Assembly: GCA_020637235.1 (NCBI GenBank)
Contig: JACJWG010000022.1
Span: 1-45,612, forward strand
Direction: 5' to 3'
DNA from: Acidimicrobiaceae bacterium
Lineage (GTDB): Bacteria; Actinomycetota; Acidimicrobiia; Acidimicrobiales; Ilumatobacteraceae
Length of the DNA: 45,612 bases
In this document: positions 35,804-44,115 of the stretch, in pieces
Numbering within the stretch: the stretch's first letter is position 1
Layout of the letters: each line of letters opens with the position of its first letter
Translations under genes and position numbers: made by a program
The notes under the pieces: generated by a model
What the model was told of the DNA's origin: nothing
Database searches by the model: none
What the model saw: the letters and a program-made list of their open reading frames with translations, nothing else

Positions 35804-35855
35804 GTCAACGCGCCGGGTGTCGACGCGCCGGGTGTCGACGCGCCGTGCCGTCGAC
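35804..35855. repeat. 15-bp tandem repeat, about three copies
   Basis: The unit GTCGACGCGCCGGGT occurs at 35,804 (one mismatch), 35,819 and 35,834 (changed end), followed by another GTCGAC. It sits between the exonuclease start and the end of the downstream P450 gene on the same strand, in the region that would hold the exonuclease promoter. Confidence 0.75.
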
Positions 35856-35862
35856 GTGGCGG

Positions 35863-37077
35863 TCAGCCGGGGAACACCACCGGCACCTGTCGGGGCCCGC
35901 GCACCTGCCCGCCGGCCCACAGCACCTCGGCGCCGTCGGCGAGGCGGAACTCCGGGATCGCCCGCAGCCATTCCTCGATCGCCACCCGCACCTCCATCCG
36001 TGCGAGGTTCGAGCCGGCGCAACGATGGATGCCGGCCCCGAAGGCGAGGTGGCGGTTGTGCTGACGGTCGAGCACCACCTCGTCGGCCCGATCGAACACG
36101 GCGGGATCGCGGTTGGCGGCGGGGAAGTTGAGCAGCACCTTGTCGCCGGTGTGCATCGGGCACCCGTGCACCTCGACGTCGTCGGCGACGACGCGGGCCA
36201 TCGTGACCGGCGAGTACGCCCGGAGCAGCTCCTCGGTCGCGGTCGGGAGCAGCTCGGGCTCGGCGACGAGGCGCCGACGGTGCTCGGGGTGGGTGGCGAG
36301 GTGCCACATCGACGATCCGATCGCCGACCACGTGGTGTCGACCCCGGCGATGAGGGTGAGCGCAGCGATGCCGAGCACGATCTCGTCGGTGATCTCCTCC
36401 CCCTCGATCTCGGTGTGCAGCAGCTCGCTGATCAGGTCGTCGCCGGGTTCGGTCTTGCGGCGCTGCACCTGCTCGAACAGATAGAGCCCGATCGCCTCGG
36501 CTCCCGCCTCGCGCCGTCGCTCGTCGTGTGCGAACTCGAGCACGTCGCGCACCCAGCCGGTGAACTGGTCGCTCATGTCCTCGGGCACACCCAGCACCAG
36601 CGAGATGATCCGCACCGGGATCTGCTGGGCGTAGTCGGCTGCGGCGTCGGCGCGTCCGTCGTCGACGAACCGGGCGATCAACGACCGGCACAGATCGCGG
36701 GTGATCTCCTCCATCGACTCGACGCGGCGGTGCGAGAACCACGGCAGCATCAGCCGGCGCGTCCAGGTGTGCATCGGCGGGTCGACCGAGATCGGCGGCA
36801 GCACCGGGATCCCACCGGCCGAGATCGGCTTCTCCTCCACCACGTCCTCGGCGTTGTTGAGCACACCGACGTCGCTCGAGCTGAAGTGGGCGATGTCGTG
36901 CGCGATCGCGTCGACGTCGGCGTACGTCGTCGGCATCCACGACCCACCCCACCGTTCGCTGCGTGCGATCGGGCAGCTCTGGCGCAGGTCGTCCCACACC
37001 ATGAACGGGTCCGCGATGTAGTCCGGATCGAAGATGTCGTAGTCGCGTGCCCAGTCGGACACCGGTGCACCGGTCAT
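35863..37077 (-). CDS. cytochrome P450
   Basis: A 404-residue soluble bacterial P450. The I-helix is LIAGVDTTWS, ExxR is in EELLR, and the heme loop is the classical FGAGIHRCAG with axial C353. It opens with DYDIFDPDYIADPFMVWDDLR, typical for actinobacterial P450s. The ATG at 37,077 is chosen because GGGGAGG lies about 6 bases upstream; upstream in-frame ATGs at 37,092 and 37,113 are less well placed. It differs in heme-loop length from the P450 at 33,104, so the two are not recent duplicates. It is divergent from the methyltransferase at 37,231, and no redox partner is adjacent. Confidence 0.9.
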   Translation of the reverse strand: MTGAPVSDWARDYDIFDPDYIADPFMVWDDLRQSCPIARSERWGGSWMPTTYADVDAIAHDIAHFSSSDVGVLNNAEDVVEEKPISAGGIPVLPPISVDPPMHTWTRRLMLPWFSHRRVESMEEITRDLCRSLIARFVDDGRADAAADYAQQIPVRIISLVLGVPEDMSDQFTGWVRDVLEFAHDERRREAGAEAIGLYLFEQVQRRKTEPGDDLISELLHTEIEGEEITDEIVLGIAALTLIAGVDTTWSAIGSSMWHLATHPEHRRRLVAEPELLPTATEELLRAYSPVTMARVVADDVEVHGCPMHTGDKVLLNFPAANRDPAVFDRADEVVLDRQHNRHLAFGAGIHRCAGSNLARMEVRVAIEEWLRAIPEFRLADGAEVLWAGGQVRGPRQVPVVFPG

Positions 37078-37230
37078 GAACGGCCTCCCCATGGCTCGTC
37101 GGGTCGTCCCCACGACCCGGGCGCAGCGCCTCGGGCGCCATGCCCCGGCGACCGTACCTCAGGGTCTGGTGGCTGTCCGCATGGCAGGGGTCACACGTTC
37201 GCCGCCTCCGTCGTGCAACCATGACCGGCG

Positions 37231-37956
37231 ATGGACCGCGATCCCCACGACGAGTTCCCCGCGGGCTTCTTCCGCCGCGCCGACGAGGCCGCCGACACCG
37301 AGTTCTACGCCGACGACCGCTTCGTCGCGCACATCGACGACCGGGCGATCCGGGCGGTCGGGCTGTTGTACAAACAACTCGGTATCGACGGCAGCGGTTC
37401 GGCGGTCCGGGTGCTCGACCTGATGTCGTCGTGGATCTCGCACTTCCTCACGCCGCCGCCGGAACTCGTCGTGCTCGGGATGAACGAACGCGAGCTGACG
37501 GCCAACCAGCAGGCATCCGCCTACCTCGTGCACGATCTCAACGCGGACCCGGTCACGCCGTTCCCCGACGACCACTTCGACGCGGCCACGTGTTGTGTGT
37601 CGATCGACTACCTGGTGCGACCGATCGACGTGTTGCGCGACGTGGCGCGGGTGGTGCGCCCCGGCGGGCCGGTGGTGTGCACGTTCTCGAACCGCTGTTT
37701 CCCGACGAAGGTGATCCGTGGCTGGTACGGCATCAGCGAACAGATGCGGTGCCACGTGGTCGGTCAGTACTTCCGGCTCGCCGGTGGGTTCACCGAGCCG
37801 CAGGCGATGCTGTGCACGCCGGCGAACACGCCGGGCGATCCCCTGTACGCGGTGTGGGCCGCCGTCGCAGGTGCACCCGAGGCCGCTGCCGGAACCGCCG
37901 ACGATGCCGCCGCGGCCGACGTCGGGGTCAGTTCGGGCGACGCTGCAGCACCGTGA
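37231..37956 (+). CDS. class I SAM-dependent methyltransferase
   Basis: A 241-residue protein of a known but uncharacterised methyltransferase type. Motif I is VRVLDLMSSWISHF, the variant of the glycine loop used by this group. Further motifs are LVVLGMNERELTANQ, PFPDDHFDAATCCVSIDYLV (motif II) and VARVVRPGGPVVCTFSNR (motif III). The last 25 residues are Ala/Asp-rich tail. The substrate is unknown. The gene overlaps the convergent O-methyltransferase by 29 bases at their 3' ends. ATG 37,231 is preferred over an out-of-frame ATG 10 bases upstream. Confidence 0.8.
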   Translation: MDRDPHDEFPAGFFRRADEAADTEFYADDRFVAHIDDRAIRAVGLLYKQLGIDGSGSAVRVLDLMSSWISHFLTPPPELVVLGMNERELTANQQASAYLVHDLNADPVTPFPDDHFDAATCCVSIDYLVRPIDVLRDVARVVRPGGPVVCTFSNRCFPTKVIRGWYGISEQMRCHVVGQYFRLAGGFTEPQAMLCTPANTPGDPLYAVWAAVAGAPEAAAGTADDAAAADVGVSSGDAAAP

Positions 37957-38593
37957 CGCCATCGCCGATCGGCAGCACGACGCAGCGCACCCGCGGGTCG
38001 CGGGCCACCTGATCGTTGAACGCACGCAGCGCCTGGGTGTCGCGGTCGTCGGCGGTGTCGTCGAGCACCCGCCGCGACCACAGGGTGTTGTCGACGAGGA
38101 TCAGGCCGTGTTCGGCGAGGCGGGGCACGATCGCGTCGAAGTAGTTGCCGTAGTTGGTCTTGTCGGCGTCGATGAACGCGAGATCGAACGTCTCGTCGGG
38201 ATCGAGGGCGGCGATCGTCGCGAGCGCGGGGCCGATGCGCAGGTCGATGCGGTCGTCCACGCCGGCGAGCGCCCAGTGCTCGCGGGCGATCGCGGTCCAC
38301 TCCTCGCTCACGTCGCAGCACAGCAGGCGGCCGTCGGGGGGAAGTCCTCGCGCGATGCTCAGCGCGGAGTAGCCCGTGAACGTGCCGATCTCGATCGCGC
38401 GCCGCACGCCCATCGCCCGGACGAGCATCTCGAACAGCAGCCCTTGATCGCCGCCGATCTGCATGCCGGCGGCGCCGCCGGTGCGGTCGCGGGTGGCGTC
38501 GATCAGTCGGTGTTGCACCGCGTCGGGCGGTGTGGAGTGCGCGGCGATGTACGCGCTCAACTCGGCATCGACGACGAGCGGACGAGGGGACAT
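37928..38593 (-). CDS. O-methyltransferase, catechol/caffeoyl-CoA type
   Basis: A 221-residue SAM- and metal-dependent O-methyltransferase. Motif I is AIEIGTFTGYSALSIARGLP, followed by the acidic residue after LLCCDVSEEW. The divalent-metal and substrate residues are in DLAFIDADKTNY and ILVDNTLW, and the closing RCVVLPIGDGVTVLQR is typical. Family members methylate hydroxyls on catechol-like or CoA-linked phenolics; the substrate here is not evident. The ATG lies 6 bases after TAGGTT, a good -10 for a leaderless start. Length matches the family. Confidence 0.88.
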   Translation of the reverse strand: MSPRPLVVDAELSAYIAAHSTPPDAVQHRLIDATRDRTGGAAGMQIGGDQGLLFEMLVRAMGVRRAIEIGTFTGYSALSIARGLPPDGRLLCCDVSEEWTAIAREHWALAGVDDRIDLRIGPALATIAALDPDETFDLAFIDADKTNYGNYFDAIVPRLAEHGLILVDNTLWSRRVLDDTADDRDTQALRAFNDQVARDPRVRCVVLPIGDGVTVLQRRPN

Positions 38594-38633
38594 GTGTCGA
38601 ACCTACTCGCCGGCTCGCGCCGCTGCCGGTGGG

Positions 38634-39590
38634 TCAGGCCGTGGTGAGCAGCCAGTCGGTCGGACCGATCGCGAACACCGAGTCGGCGTCGAGCGAGGTG
38701 AGCACGTGCACGAGATCGGGGGCGGCGAGCGAGACACAGCCCGAGGTGGGGTTGGTGGCACCGCCGCCGCCCGGCCCGCCGGAGCCGCCGCTGCGGTAGG
38801 CGTGCCGGTGCAGGAAGATGGCGGCGGCGTAGGGCACCTCGTCCGGTGCGTCGCCCGACACGTCGGGTTCGGTGTTGGCCCCGATCAGTGCTGCGTGGGT
38901 GTAGGCCTGCACGAAGCGCGGCAGGTACTCGTCGTCCGGCCCGGTGCACGCGGGGTCGTCGCGCAGATGGCCGTAGCCGGGTGTGCCCGGCGTGGCACCG
39001 AAGCAGTCGCCGGCGCGGACGTCGCGGTACGTGCCGGCGGTGACACCCGGATCGGGGTCGTTGCCGAAGAACGAGAAGCGCTGTCCGTCGGGTGCGGTCA
39101 TCGTCGCGAGCGGGAAGACCCCGGCCGGTGTGGTGCCGTCGCCGCTGCGCCGATCGAGCAGCGGTCGCACGCCGTGGCGGCCCACGCGTGCGGTCATCGG
39201 CGCCCCACACCGCCACCCACCGGCGGTACGCGTCGCGAGTTCGAGCGTCGCGGTCGTGTCGGCCCACGCCGTGGTGCGCACGATCACCTGCTGGTCGGCC
39301 ACGGGCGTGCCGCGCGTGGCACCGTGCCGGCGGGCGACGGCGGCGGCGATGCGCTCGCAGTCGGTCGTCTCGACGGTGGTGCTCGGCACCCGCACGGCGG
39401 TGGTGCTCGCCGCGGCGGCGGTGTCGATCGCCGCGTCGCCCGACGTGAGCGCGAGCGATGCGACGGATGCCGTGGCTGCGGTGGACGAGCCGGGCGCGAT
39501 GGAGGACCTGGGCGCGACCGTCGAGGTGGACGCGGACGAGCCGGTCGACTCGTCGACCGGCTCGGTGCCGCAGGCCACCAGGATCACCAT
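38634..39590 (-). CDS. L,D-transpeptidase catalytic-domain lipoprotein
   Basis: The C-terminal domain has the YkuD/ErfK-type signature: FLHRHAY followed by NPTSGCVSLAAPD, giving the catalytic His and Cys. Such enzymes form 3-3 peptidoglycan cross-links outside the membrane. The N-terminus has a lipobox LVAC, but the only ATG (39,590) is six residues before that cysteine and leaves no signal peptide. The frame is open upstream to a stop at 39,666-39,668, giving VRAPVTRITRIAPGVRIAAA, a proper basic and hydrophobic leader, with no ATG, GTG or TTG. An ATC at 39,656 lies 6 bases after TAGCCT. The true start is therefore probably upstream of the coordinate given. Confidence 0.8.
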   Translation of the reverse strand: MVILVACGTEPVDESTGSSASTSTVAPRSSIAPGSSTAATASVASLALTSGDAAIDTAAAASTTAVRVPSTTVETTDCERIAAAVARRHGATRGTPVADQQVIVRTTAWADTTATLELATRTAGGWRCGAPMTARVGRHGVRPLLDRRSGDGTTPAGVFPLATMTAPDGQRFSFFGNDPDPGVTAGTYRDVRAGDCFGATPGTPGYGHLRDDPACTGPDDEYLPRFVQAYTHAALIGANTEPDVSGDAPDEVPYAAAIFLHRHAYRSGGSGGPGGGGATNPTSGCVSLAAPDLVHVLTSLDADSVFAIGPTDWLLTTA

Positions 39591-39690
39591 CGCGGCGGCG
39601 ATGCGGACACCGGGTGCGATGCGGGTGATGCGGGTGACAGGCGCTCGGACGTCGATCCCGAGAGGCTAGGCGCAGCCGGGCCGCCTCGGG

Positions 39691-40968
39691 TCAGGTGGGC
39701 GACGGTTCGTCGCAGGGCACGATCACCAGCGGGCACTCCACGTGCTTCACGGCCGATTCGCTCGTGGACCCGACGAGCAGCTTGGCGATCCGGCCGTGGT
39801 GGTGGCGTCCGAGCACCACGAGGTCGGCTCCGACGCTCTGCTCGGTGATCGCCTGTGCGGCGCCACCCTCGGCGACGATCGTCTCGATCAGCAGCTCGGG
39901 GTGCACCTCGGCGATCGCGTGGGCGGTGGCGTGCACCTCGTCGATCGCAGCGTTGCGGCACGCCTCGATGTCGGGCCAGATCGGGTAGCCGTACATCGAG
40001 GCCGCACCCACCGGGATGTGCCACGTGTGCACCACCTGCAGCACGGCGCCGCGTCGGGCGGCCTCGTCGGCGGCCCAGTCGACGGCGGGCTTCGACGCCT
40101 CGTAGGTGTCGACACCCACCACCACCCGGCGACGCAGGTCGAGCACGTTCGAGTCGCGGACGTCGGGGCCCACGTGGGCGTCGGCCTCGCGTGGGTGCAG
40201 CATCAGCACGGGCACGTCGGCCCGCCGCATCACCCGCATGGCGGTGCTCGGCACCGACAGGCGGGCGCCGGCAGGAACGCCCCGGGTGGCCATCGCGATC
40301 ATCGCGACGTCGTCGTTGCGCTCGAGGTAGCCGGTGAGCTCGTCTCCGGGCTCGCCGTAGAGCGTGTCGTAGTCGGCGTTCTCCGGATCGGGCAGGTGGT
40401 GCGACAGCCCGGCGAGGTAGTTGGTGTCGGCCGCGTCGGGCGGGACGTGTGCGAGACCCACCTGCAACAAGCGCAGTCGCAGACCGAGCTCGCCGGCGAT
40501 GGCCACTGCGGCCGGCAGGATCGACTCCGAGGCCGGTGTCCCGTCGAGCGCCACGGCGAGCACGTCGCCGTCGGCGCGCACCTTCGCGTGCGGGCCCACC
40601 ACCACGATCGGCACCTCGGCGTCGCGCACGAGGTCGGCGCTCACGCTGCCGAACAGCAGCTCGCCGAGCGCCGTGCGGCCGTGGCTGCCGACGCACCAGA
40701 GGCTGTCGGTCGACGCGACCACCGTCTCGACCAGCGTGCCCTCGATGTCGTCGTTCGCGGTCTCGAGCACTCGGAACTCGGCGTCGAGGTCGTGGTCCTG
40801 GGCGAGCGACGTGAGCGCTGCGGCGGTCACCTTGGCGTAGCGGGGTGTCGTGACGGCGACGAGCTCGAGGGTGGAGGTCGATCGGTCGGCGAGCCAGCGC
40901 CCGTGGTCGACGGCTGCGATCGAGACTTCGGAGAAGTCGACGGGGATGATCACATGCTTGATCGTCAT
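39691..40968 (-). CDS. universal stress protein with three tandem UspA domains
   Basis: A 425-residue protein made of three UspA folds of about 128, 145 and 152 residues. Domain 1 (from KHVIIPVDFSEVSIAAVDHG) has an intact ATP-binding GSHGRTALGELLFGS. Domain 2 (DVLAVALDGTPASESILPA) has a degraded ATRGVPAGARLSVPS loop. Domain 3 (VVVGVDTYEASKPAVDWAAD) has GRHHHGRIAKLLVGST, mostly intact. Usp proteins bind ATP or AMP and support stress survival. Single and double forms are usual, so the triple form is less common. The ATG is 6 bases after CACACT, again a leaderless-type arrangement. Nothing ties it to a specific neighbour. Confidence 0.88.
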   Translation of the reverse strand: MTIKHVIIPVDFSEVSIAAVDHGRWLADRSTSTLELVAVTTPRYAKVTAAALTSLAQDHDLDAEFRVLETANDDIEGTLVETVVASTDSLWCVGSHGRTALGELLFGSVSADLVRDAEVPIVVVGPHAKVRADGDVLAVALDGTPASESILPAAVAIAGELGLRLRLLQVGLAHVPPDAADTNYLAGLSHHLPDPENADYDTLYGEPGDELTGYLERNDDVAMIAMATRGVPAGARLSVPSTAMRVMRRADVPVLMLHPREADAHVGPDVRDSNVLDLRRRVVVGVDTYEASKPAVDWAADEAARRGAVLQVVHTWHIPVGAASMYGYPIWPDIEACRNAAIDEVHATAHAIAEVHPELLIETIVAEGGAAQAITEQSVGADLVVLGRHHHGRIAKLLVGSTSESAVKHVECPLVIVPCDEPSPT

Positions 40969-41060
40969 GACCACAGTGTGCGCCACACCCGGGCCGTCCA
41001 TAGGGCCGATCGTCCCAGGTCGCGGCCACGATCGACCCGTCGCCGCGCCGGCTGCTGCGG

Positions 41061-42308
41061 TCAGTCGACGAGCGCCTGGTGCACCAACAGCTTCAGCTCG
41101 CTGCGGATCGGGTGGGTGCTCGACGGCAGCAGCTGGGTCATGAACGTCACGGTGAGGTCCTCCACCGGATCGACCCAGAACGCGGTGCTCGCCGCACCGC
41201 CCCAGCCGAAGTCGCCCACCGAACCCGGGACCTTCGCCGTCACCGGGTCGATGGTCACCGAGCCGACGAGGCCGAACCCCACGCCGTCGAACGCCGTCTC
41301 GCTGAACAGCGGTCGACCGAACGCGGTGAGGTCGGCGTGCCCGGGCAGATGGTTCGAGGCGGCGTACTCCACCGTGCGCGGCGACAGCAGCCGCACCCCG
41401 TCGAGCTCGCCCTTGCGGCGCAGCATCTCGGCGAAGCGCAGATAGTCGCCGGTGGTGCTGACGAGCCCGCCGCCGCCGAGGAACGCCGCCGGCGGGTGCG
41501 CGGCGCCGGCGGCTGCGGCCTCGAGCCGCATCGCCGCGCCCGTGCCGGGTGTGGCCCCGTACAGCATCGCGAGCCGATCGGCGTGGTCGGCGGCGACGTG
41601 GAAGGCCGTGTCGTGCATGCCGAGCGGATCGAACACCAGCCGCCGCAACGCCACGTCGAGCGGCTCGCCGGTCAGCACCTCGATCACCCGGCCGAGCACG
41701 TCGAGACCCATCGAGTAGTTCCACTCGGTGCCGGGCTGGAACAGCAACGGCAGCTCGGCGAGCCGCACGCTCAGCTCGGCCAGGTCGCAGCCGGGCGGCA
41801 CCCCCCACTCGAATCCGGCCCGGCGGTACAACTCGTCGACGGGATGGGCGAACATGAACCCGTAGGTGAGTCCGGCGGTGTGGGTCATGAGGTGCCACAT
41901 CTGGATCGGTTCGGTCACCGGGTCGAGCACCGGGTTCGTCACCGACCCCGATCGCCACACCCGCATCGCCTCGAACTCGGGCAGGAACCGGCTGACGGGA
42001 TCCTTCAGCTCGAAGCGGCCCTCCTCCCACAGCATCAGCGCGGCGACCGCCGTGATCGGCTTGGTCATCGAGTAGATCCGCCAGATGGTGTCGTCCGCGA
42101 CCGGCGCGCCCGATTCGCGGTCGCGGTGACCGGCTCGTGCCACGTGCACCAGCTCGCCGCCGCGCGACACGGTGAGCAGCCATCCGGCGAGCCGGCCGTC
42201 GTCGACGTAGGCGCCGAAGTGACGGTCGATGCGGGCGAGTCGGCCAGGATCGAACCCGACCTCGGTCGGGTCGACGGTCGGTTCCAGCGAGATCGGCGCA
42301 GCGGACAC
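41061..42308 (-). CDS. serine hydrolase of the beta-lactamase class C/esterase family
   Basis: A 415-residue penicillin-binding-protein-like hydrolase. The nucleophile motif SxxK is S80-MT-K83 in IYSMTKPITAV. The tyrosine motif is in WNYSMGLDVLG, where the usual YxN asparagine is a methionine. Also visible are LMTHTAGLTYGF and GWGGAASTAFWVDP near the C-terminus. Without a signal peptide it is probably a cytoplasmic esterase or peptidase rather than a resistance enzyme. The GTG at 42,308 has AAGGAG about 6 bases upstream. The gene is about 115 bases from the divergent SCO1 gene. Confidence 0.85.
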   Translation of the reverse strand: MSAAPISLEPTVDPTEVGFDPGRLARIDRHFGAYVDDGRLAGWLLTVSRGGELVHVARAGHRDRESGAPVADDTIWRIYSMTKPITAVAALMLWEEGRFELKDPVSRFLPEFEAMRVWRSGSVTNPVLDPVTEPIQMWHLMTHTAGLTYGFMFAHPVDELYRRAGFEWGVPPGCDLAELSVRLAELPLLFQPGTEWNYSMGLDVLGRVIEVLTGEPLDVALRRLVFDPLGMHDTAFHVAADHADRLAMLYGATPGTGAAMRLEAAAAGAAHPPAAFLGGGGLVSTTGDYLRFAEMLRRKGELDGVRLLSPRTVEYAASNHLPGHADLTAFGRPLFSETAFDGVGFGLVGSVTIDPVTAKVPGSVGDFGWGGAASTAFWVDPVEDLTVTFMTQLLPSSTHPIRSELKLLVHQALVD

Positions 42309-42423
42309 GGAGGGCTCCTTCCCCGCCACTCGGGTGACGGATGCTCGGCCTGTGGGACACCCCCGTCCCCGCAGGTCCTTCGACCCTGGGAGCTTGCCCG
42401 ATCGGGCCTCTAGCCTTCGATTC

Positions 42424-43116
42424 GTGATCACTCCGACCCTACGCGCCCCCCACCTCCCGCGCCGTCGGCACCACCGCACCGATCGTGTCGTTCGCCGCGG
42501 CCGTCGCTCGGTGGGTCTCGCTGCTGCTGCGTCGCTCCTCGTGCTCGCGGCGTGTGGCGACGACGAACCCGCACACCAACTCGTCGGCTACCGGCCGAGC
42601 GGTGCGCAGGTGGTGGACGAGGTGCCGCTCGAGGACGCCTCGAACGGCGGTGCACCGTTCGACTTCCGCGCCGAGCCGGGCGAACTGCTCGTGGCGTACT
42701 TCGGCTACACGTTCTGCCCCGACGTCTGCCCGACGTCGCTGTCGATGTTCAAGAACGCGCTCGCCCAGCTGGGCGACGACGCCCAGAAGGTCGACCTCGC
42801 GATGGCCACGATCGACCCGGCGCGCGACACTGCCGAGGTGATCTCGGGCTACGTGCAGAGCTTCGTGCCCACCGCCCACGGTGTGCGCACCGACGACGCC
42901 GAGGTGCTCCGCGACGTCACCGACGCCTTCGGCGTGACGTTCATGGTCACCACCGGCGAGAGCGGCGACGTCGAGGTCGCGCACAGCGGTGCGATGTACG
43001 TCGTCGACGATCAGGGCGAGCTGGTGCTCACCTGGCCGTTCGGAGTGACCGCCGACGACGTCGCCGCCGATCTCGAGGTGCTGCTCGACGAAGCCGACGC
43101 GAAGGCGGACGCCTGA
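42424..43116 (+). CDS. SCO1/SenC-family copper chaperone lipoprotein
   Basis: A 230-residue lipoprotein of the SCO1/SenC/PrrC family. The signal peptide ends in LVLAAC with the lipid cysteine C44. The copper-binding CxxxC is C98-PDV-C102 in YFGYTFCPDVCPTSL, and the distal histidine is in VEVAHSGAMYVVD. These proteins deliver copper to the CuA site of cytochrome c oxidase or act as thiol-disulfide reductases outside the membrane. The GTG start is 7 bases after TAGCCT, a leaderless-type arrangement; the long basic n-region leaves a shorter start possible. It overlaps the next gene by one base (TGATG). Confidence 0.9.
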   Translation: MITPTLRAPHLPRRRHHRTDRVVRRGRRSVGLAAAASLLVLAACGDDEPAHQLVGYRPSGAQVVDEVPLEDASNGGAPFDFRAEPGELLVAYFGYTFCPDVCPTSLSMFKNALAQLGDDAQKVDLAMATIDPARDTAEVISGYVQSFVPTAHGVRTDDAEVLRDVTDAFGVTFMVTTGESGDVEVAHSGAMYVVDDQGELVLTWPFGVTADDVAADLEVLLDEADAKADA

Positions 43117-43517
43117 TGCCCACCCGGGCCCTGCGGCGCCTCGCCCTCTCGGCCGTGCTGCCGCTGGCAGCGGTCGCGGCGCTGCCGGCGTGCTCGTCCG
43201 ACGGCGGTGGCGACCTGGAGGCGACCCCGGTCACCACCATCCCGGGTCCGTACACCTTCGACTACACGATCCCGGAGGGTACGGCGGCGCTGATCGCCGT
43301 CGGCCAGGACCCGAAGGTGATGCCGACGGAGATCACCGCCAAGGTGGGCGACACGATCCGCATCGTCAACGACGACCGGGCGAGCCACACCGTCGGCACC
43401 TTCTACGTGCTGGCCGGCACCACCCTCACCTACCGGTTCACGACCGTCGGGGTGTTCGAGGGCGTGTGCTCCACCACGCCGGAGGACGAGTTCATCCTCA
43501 CCGTCACCGAGGCGTAG
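43116..43517 (+). CDS. cupredoxin-like lipoprotein lacking a full copper site
   Basis: A 133-residue lipoprotein: the signal peptide ends at LPAC with the cysteine near residue 26, followed by a cupredoxin-like beta domain. The first copper-type histidine is seen in DDRASHTVGTF and a cysteine in FEGVCSTTPEDEF. The second histidine and the methionine expected in the C-terminal loop are not there. It may bind copper differently or be structural. It starts within the SCO1 stop (TGATG), so it is co-translated with SCO1 and likely part of copper delivery. It ends 11 bases before the convergent TlpA-like gene. Confidence 0.75.
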   Translation: MPTRALRRLALSAVLPLAAVAALPACSSDGGGDLEATPVTTIPGPYTFDYTIPEGTAALIAVGQDPKVMPTEITAKVGDTIRIVNDDRASHTVGTFYVLAGTTLTYRFTTVGVFEGVCSTTPEDEFILTVTEA

Positions 43518-43528
43518 CCCCGGGCCGA

Positions 43529-44047
43529 TCAGACGGCGTCCAGCTCGGCCACCAGGTCGCGGATGCCCTGCTCGTCGAGTGCGCCGTTGTGCACCGCCAC
43601 GATCGTGCCCTCGGCATCGATCACGAAGGTGGCCGGCAGCCCCACGACCTCGAGTGCGTTGGTGAGTTCGCCGTTCGGGTCGAGGTACTGGTCGAACGTG
43701 ACCCCCACCTCGTCGAGGAACTCGGCGGCGGCGTCGCCGGCGTCGCCCTGGTTGACACCGACGAAGCGCACGTCGTCGTACTCGGTGGACACGGCCTGGA
43801 ACGCCGGCATCTCCTGCCGACACGGGGCGCACCACGTGGCCCACAGGTTGACGACCGCGGGGCCGTCGAGCGCGCTGGCATCGACCAGATCGCCGGTGAT
43901 GAGGTCGGACAGCTCGATCGCCGGGAGACGGTCGGCGCTGTCGTCGCCACCGTCGTCGCCACCGCATGCGGCGAGGAGGGCCACGACGGGCAACACGGTG
44001 AGCACGGCGCGCCGTGCGGCCGAGCGGCGGGGATGGTGAGGCGTCAT
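43529..44047 (-). CDS. TlpA/ResA-like thioredoxin-fold lipoprotein
   Basis: A 172-residue lipoprotein with lipobox ALLAAC (C28) and a thioredoxin fold. The active site is NLWATWCAPCRQEM with C73 and C76, and the cis-proline region is GLPATFVIDAEG. Such proteins reduce disulfides on the outer face of the membrane, for example in cytochrome c or CuA maturation, which suits the SCO1 and PCuAC neighbours. The ATG at 44,047 has no clear ribosome site. A strong hairpin separates it from the upstream PCuAC gene, so it probably has its own promoter. Confidence 0.88.
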   Translation of the reverse strand: MTPHHPRRSAARRAVLTVLPVVALLAACGGDDGGDDSADRLPAIELSDLITGDLVDASALDGPAVVNLWATWCAPCRQEMPAFQAVSTEYDDVRFVGVNQGDAGDAAAEFLDEVGVTFDQYLDPNGELTNALEVVGLPATFVIDAEGTIVAVHNGALDEQGIRDLVAELDAV

Positions 44048-44068
44048 CGGGGGTTCAGTTCAGTCGAA

Positions 44069-44108
44069 ACGGGGCCCTGCGTCGAGTCACGTCGACGCAG
44101 GGCCCCGT
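44069..44108 (-). terminator. perfect 17-bp hairpin, likely terminator of the PCuAC gene
   Basis: The arms are ACGGGGCCCTGCGTCGA (44,069-44,085) and its exact reverse complement (44,092-44,108) around a 6-base loop. It begins 8 bases after the PCuAC stop and lies ahead of the TlpA-like start. There is no clear U-tract, common for actinobacterial hairpin terminators. The symmetric arms could also work in the other direction. Confidence 0.75.
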
Positions 44109-44115
44109 CCGGCGA

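Noticed and set aside
42439..42984. Minus-strand open frame antisense to SCO1
   Set aside because: Shadow of a gene with a clear lipobox and CxxxC motif on the plus strand.
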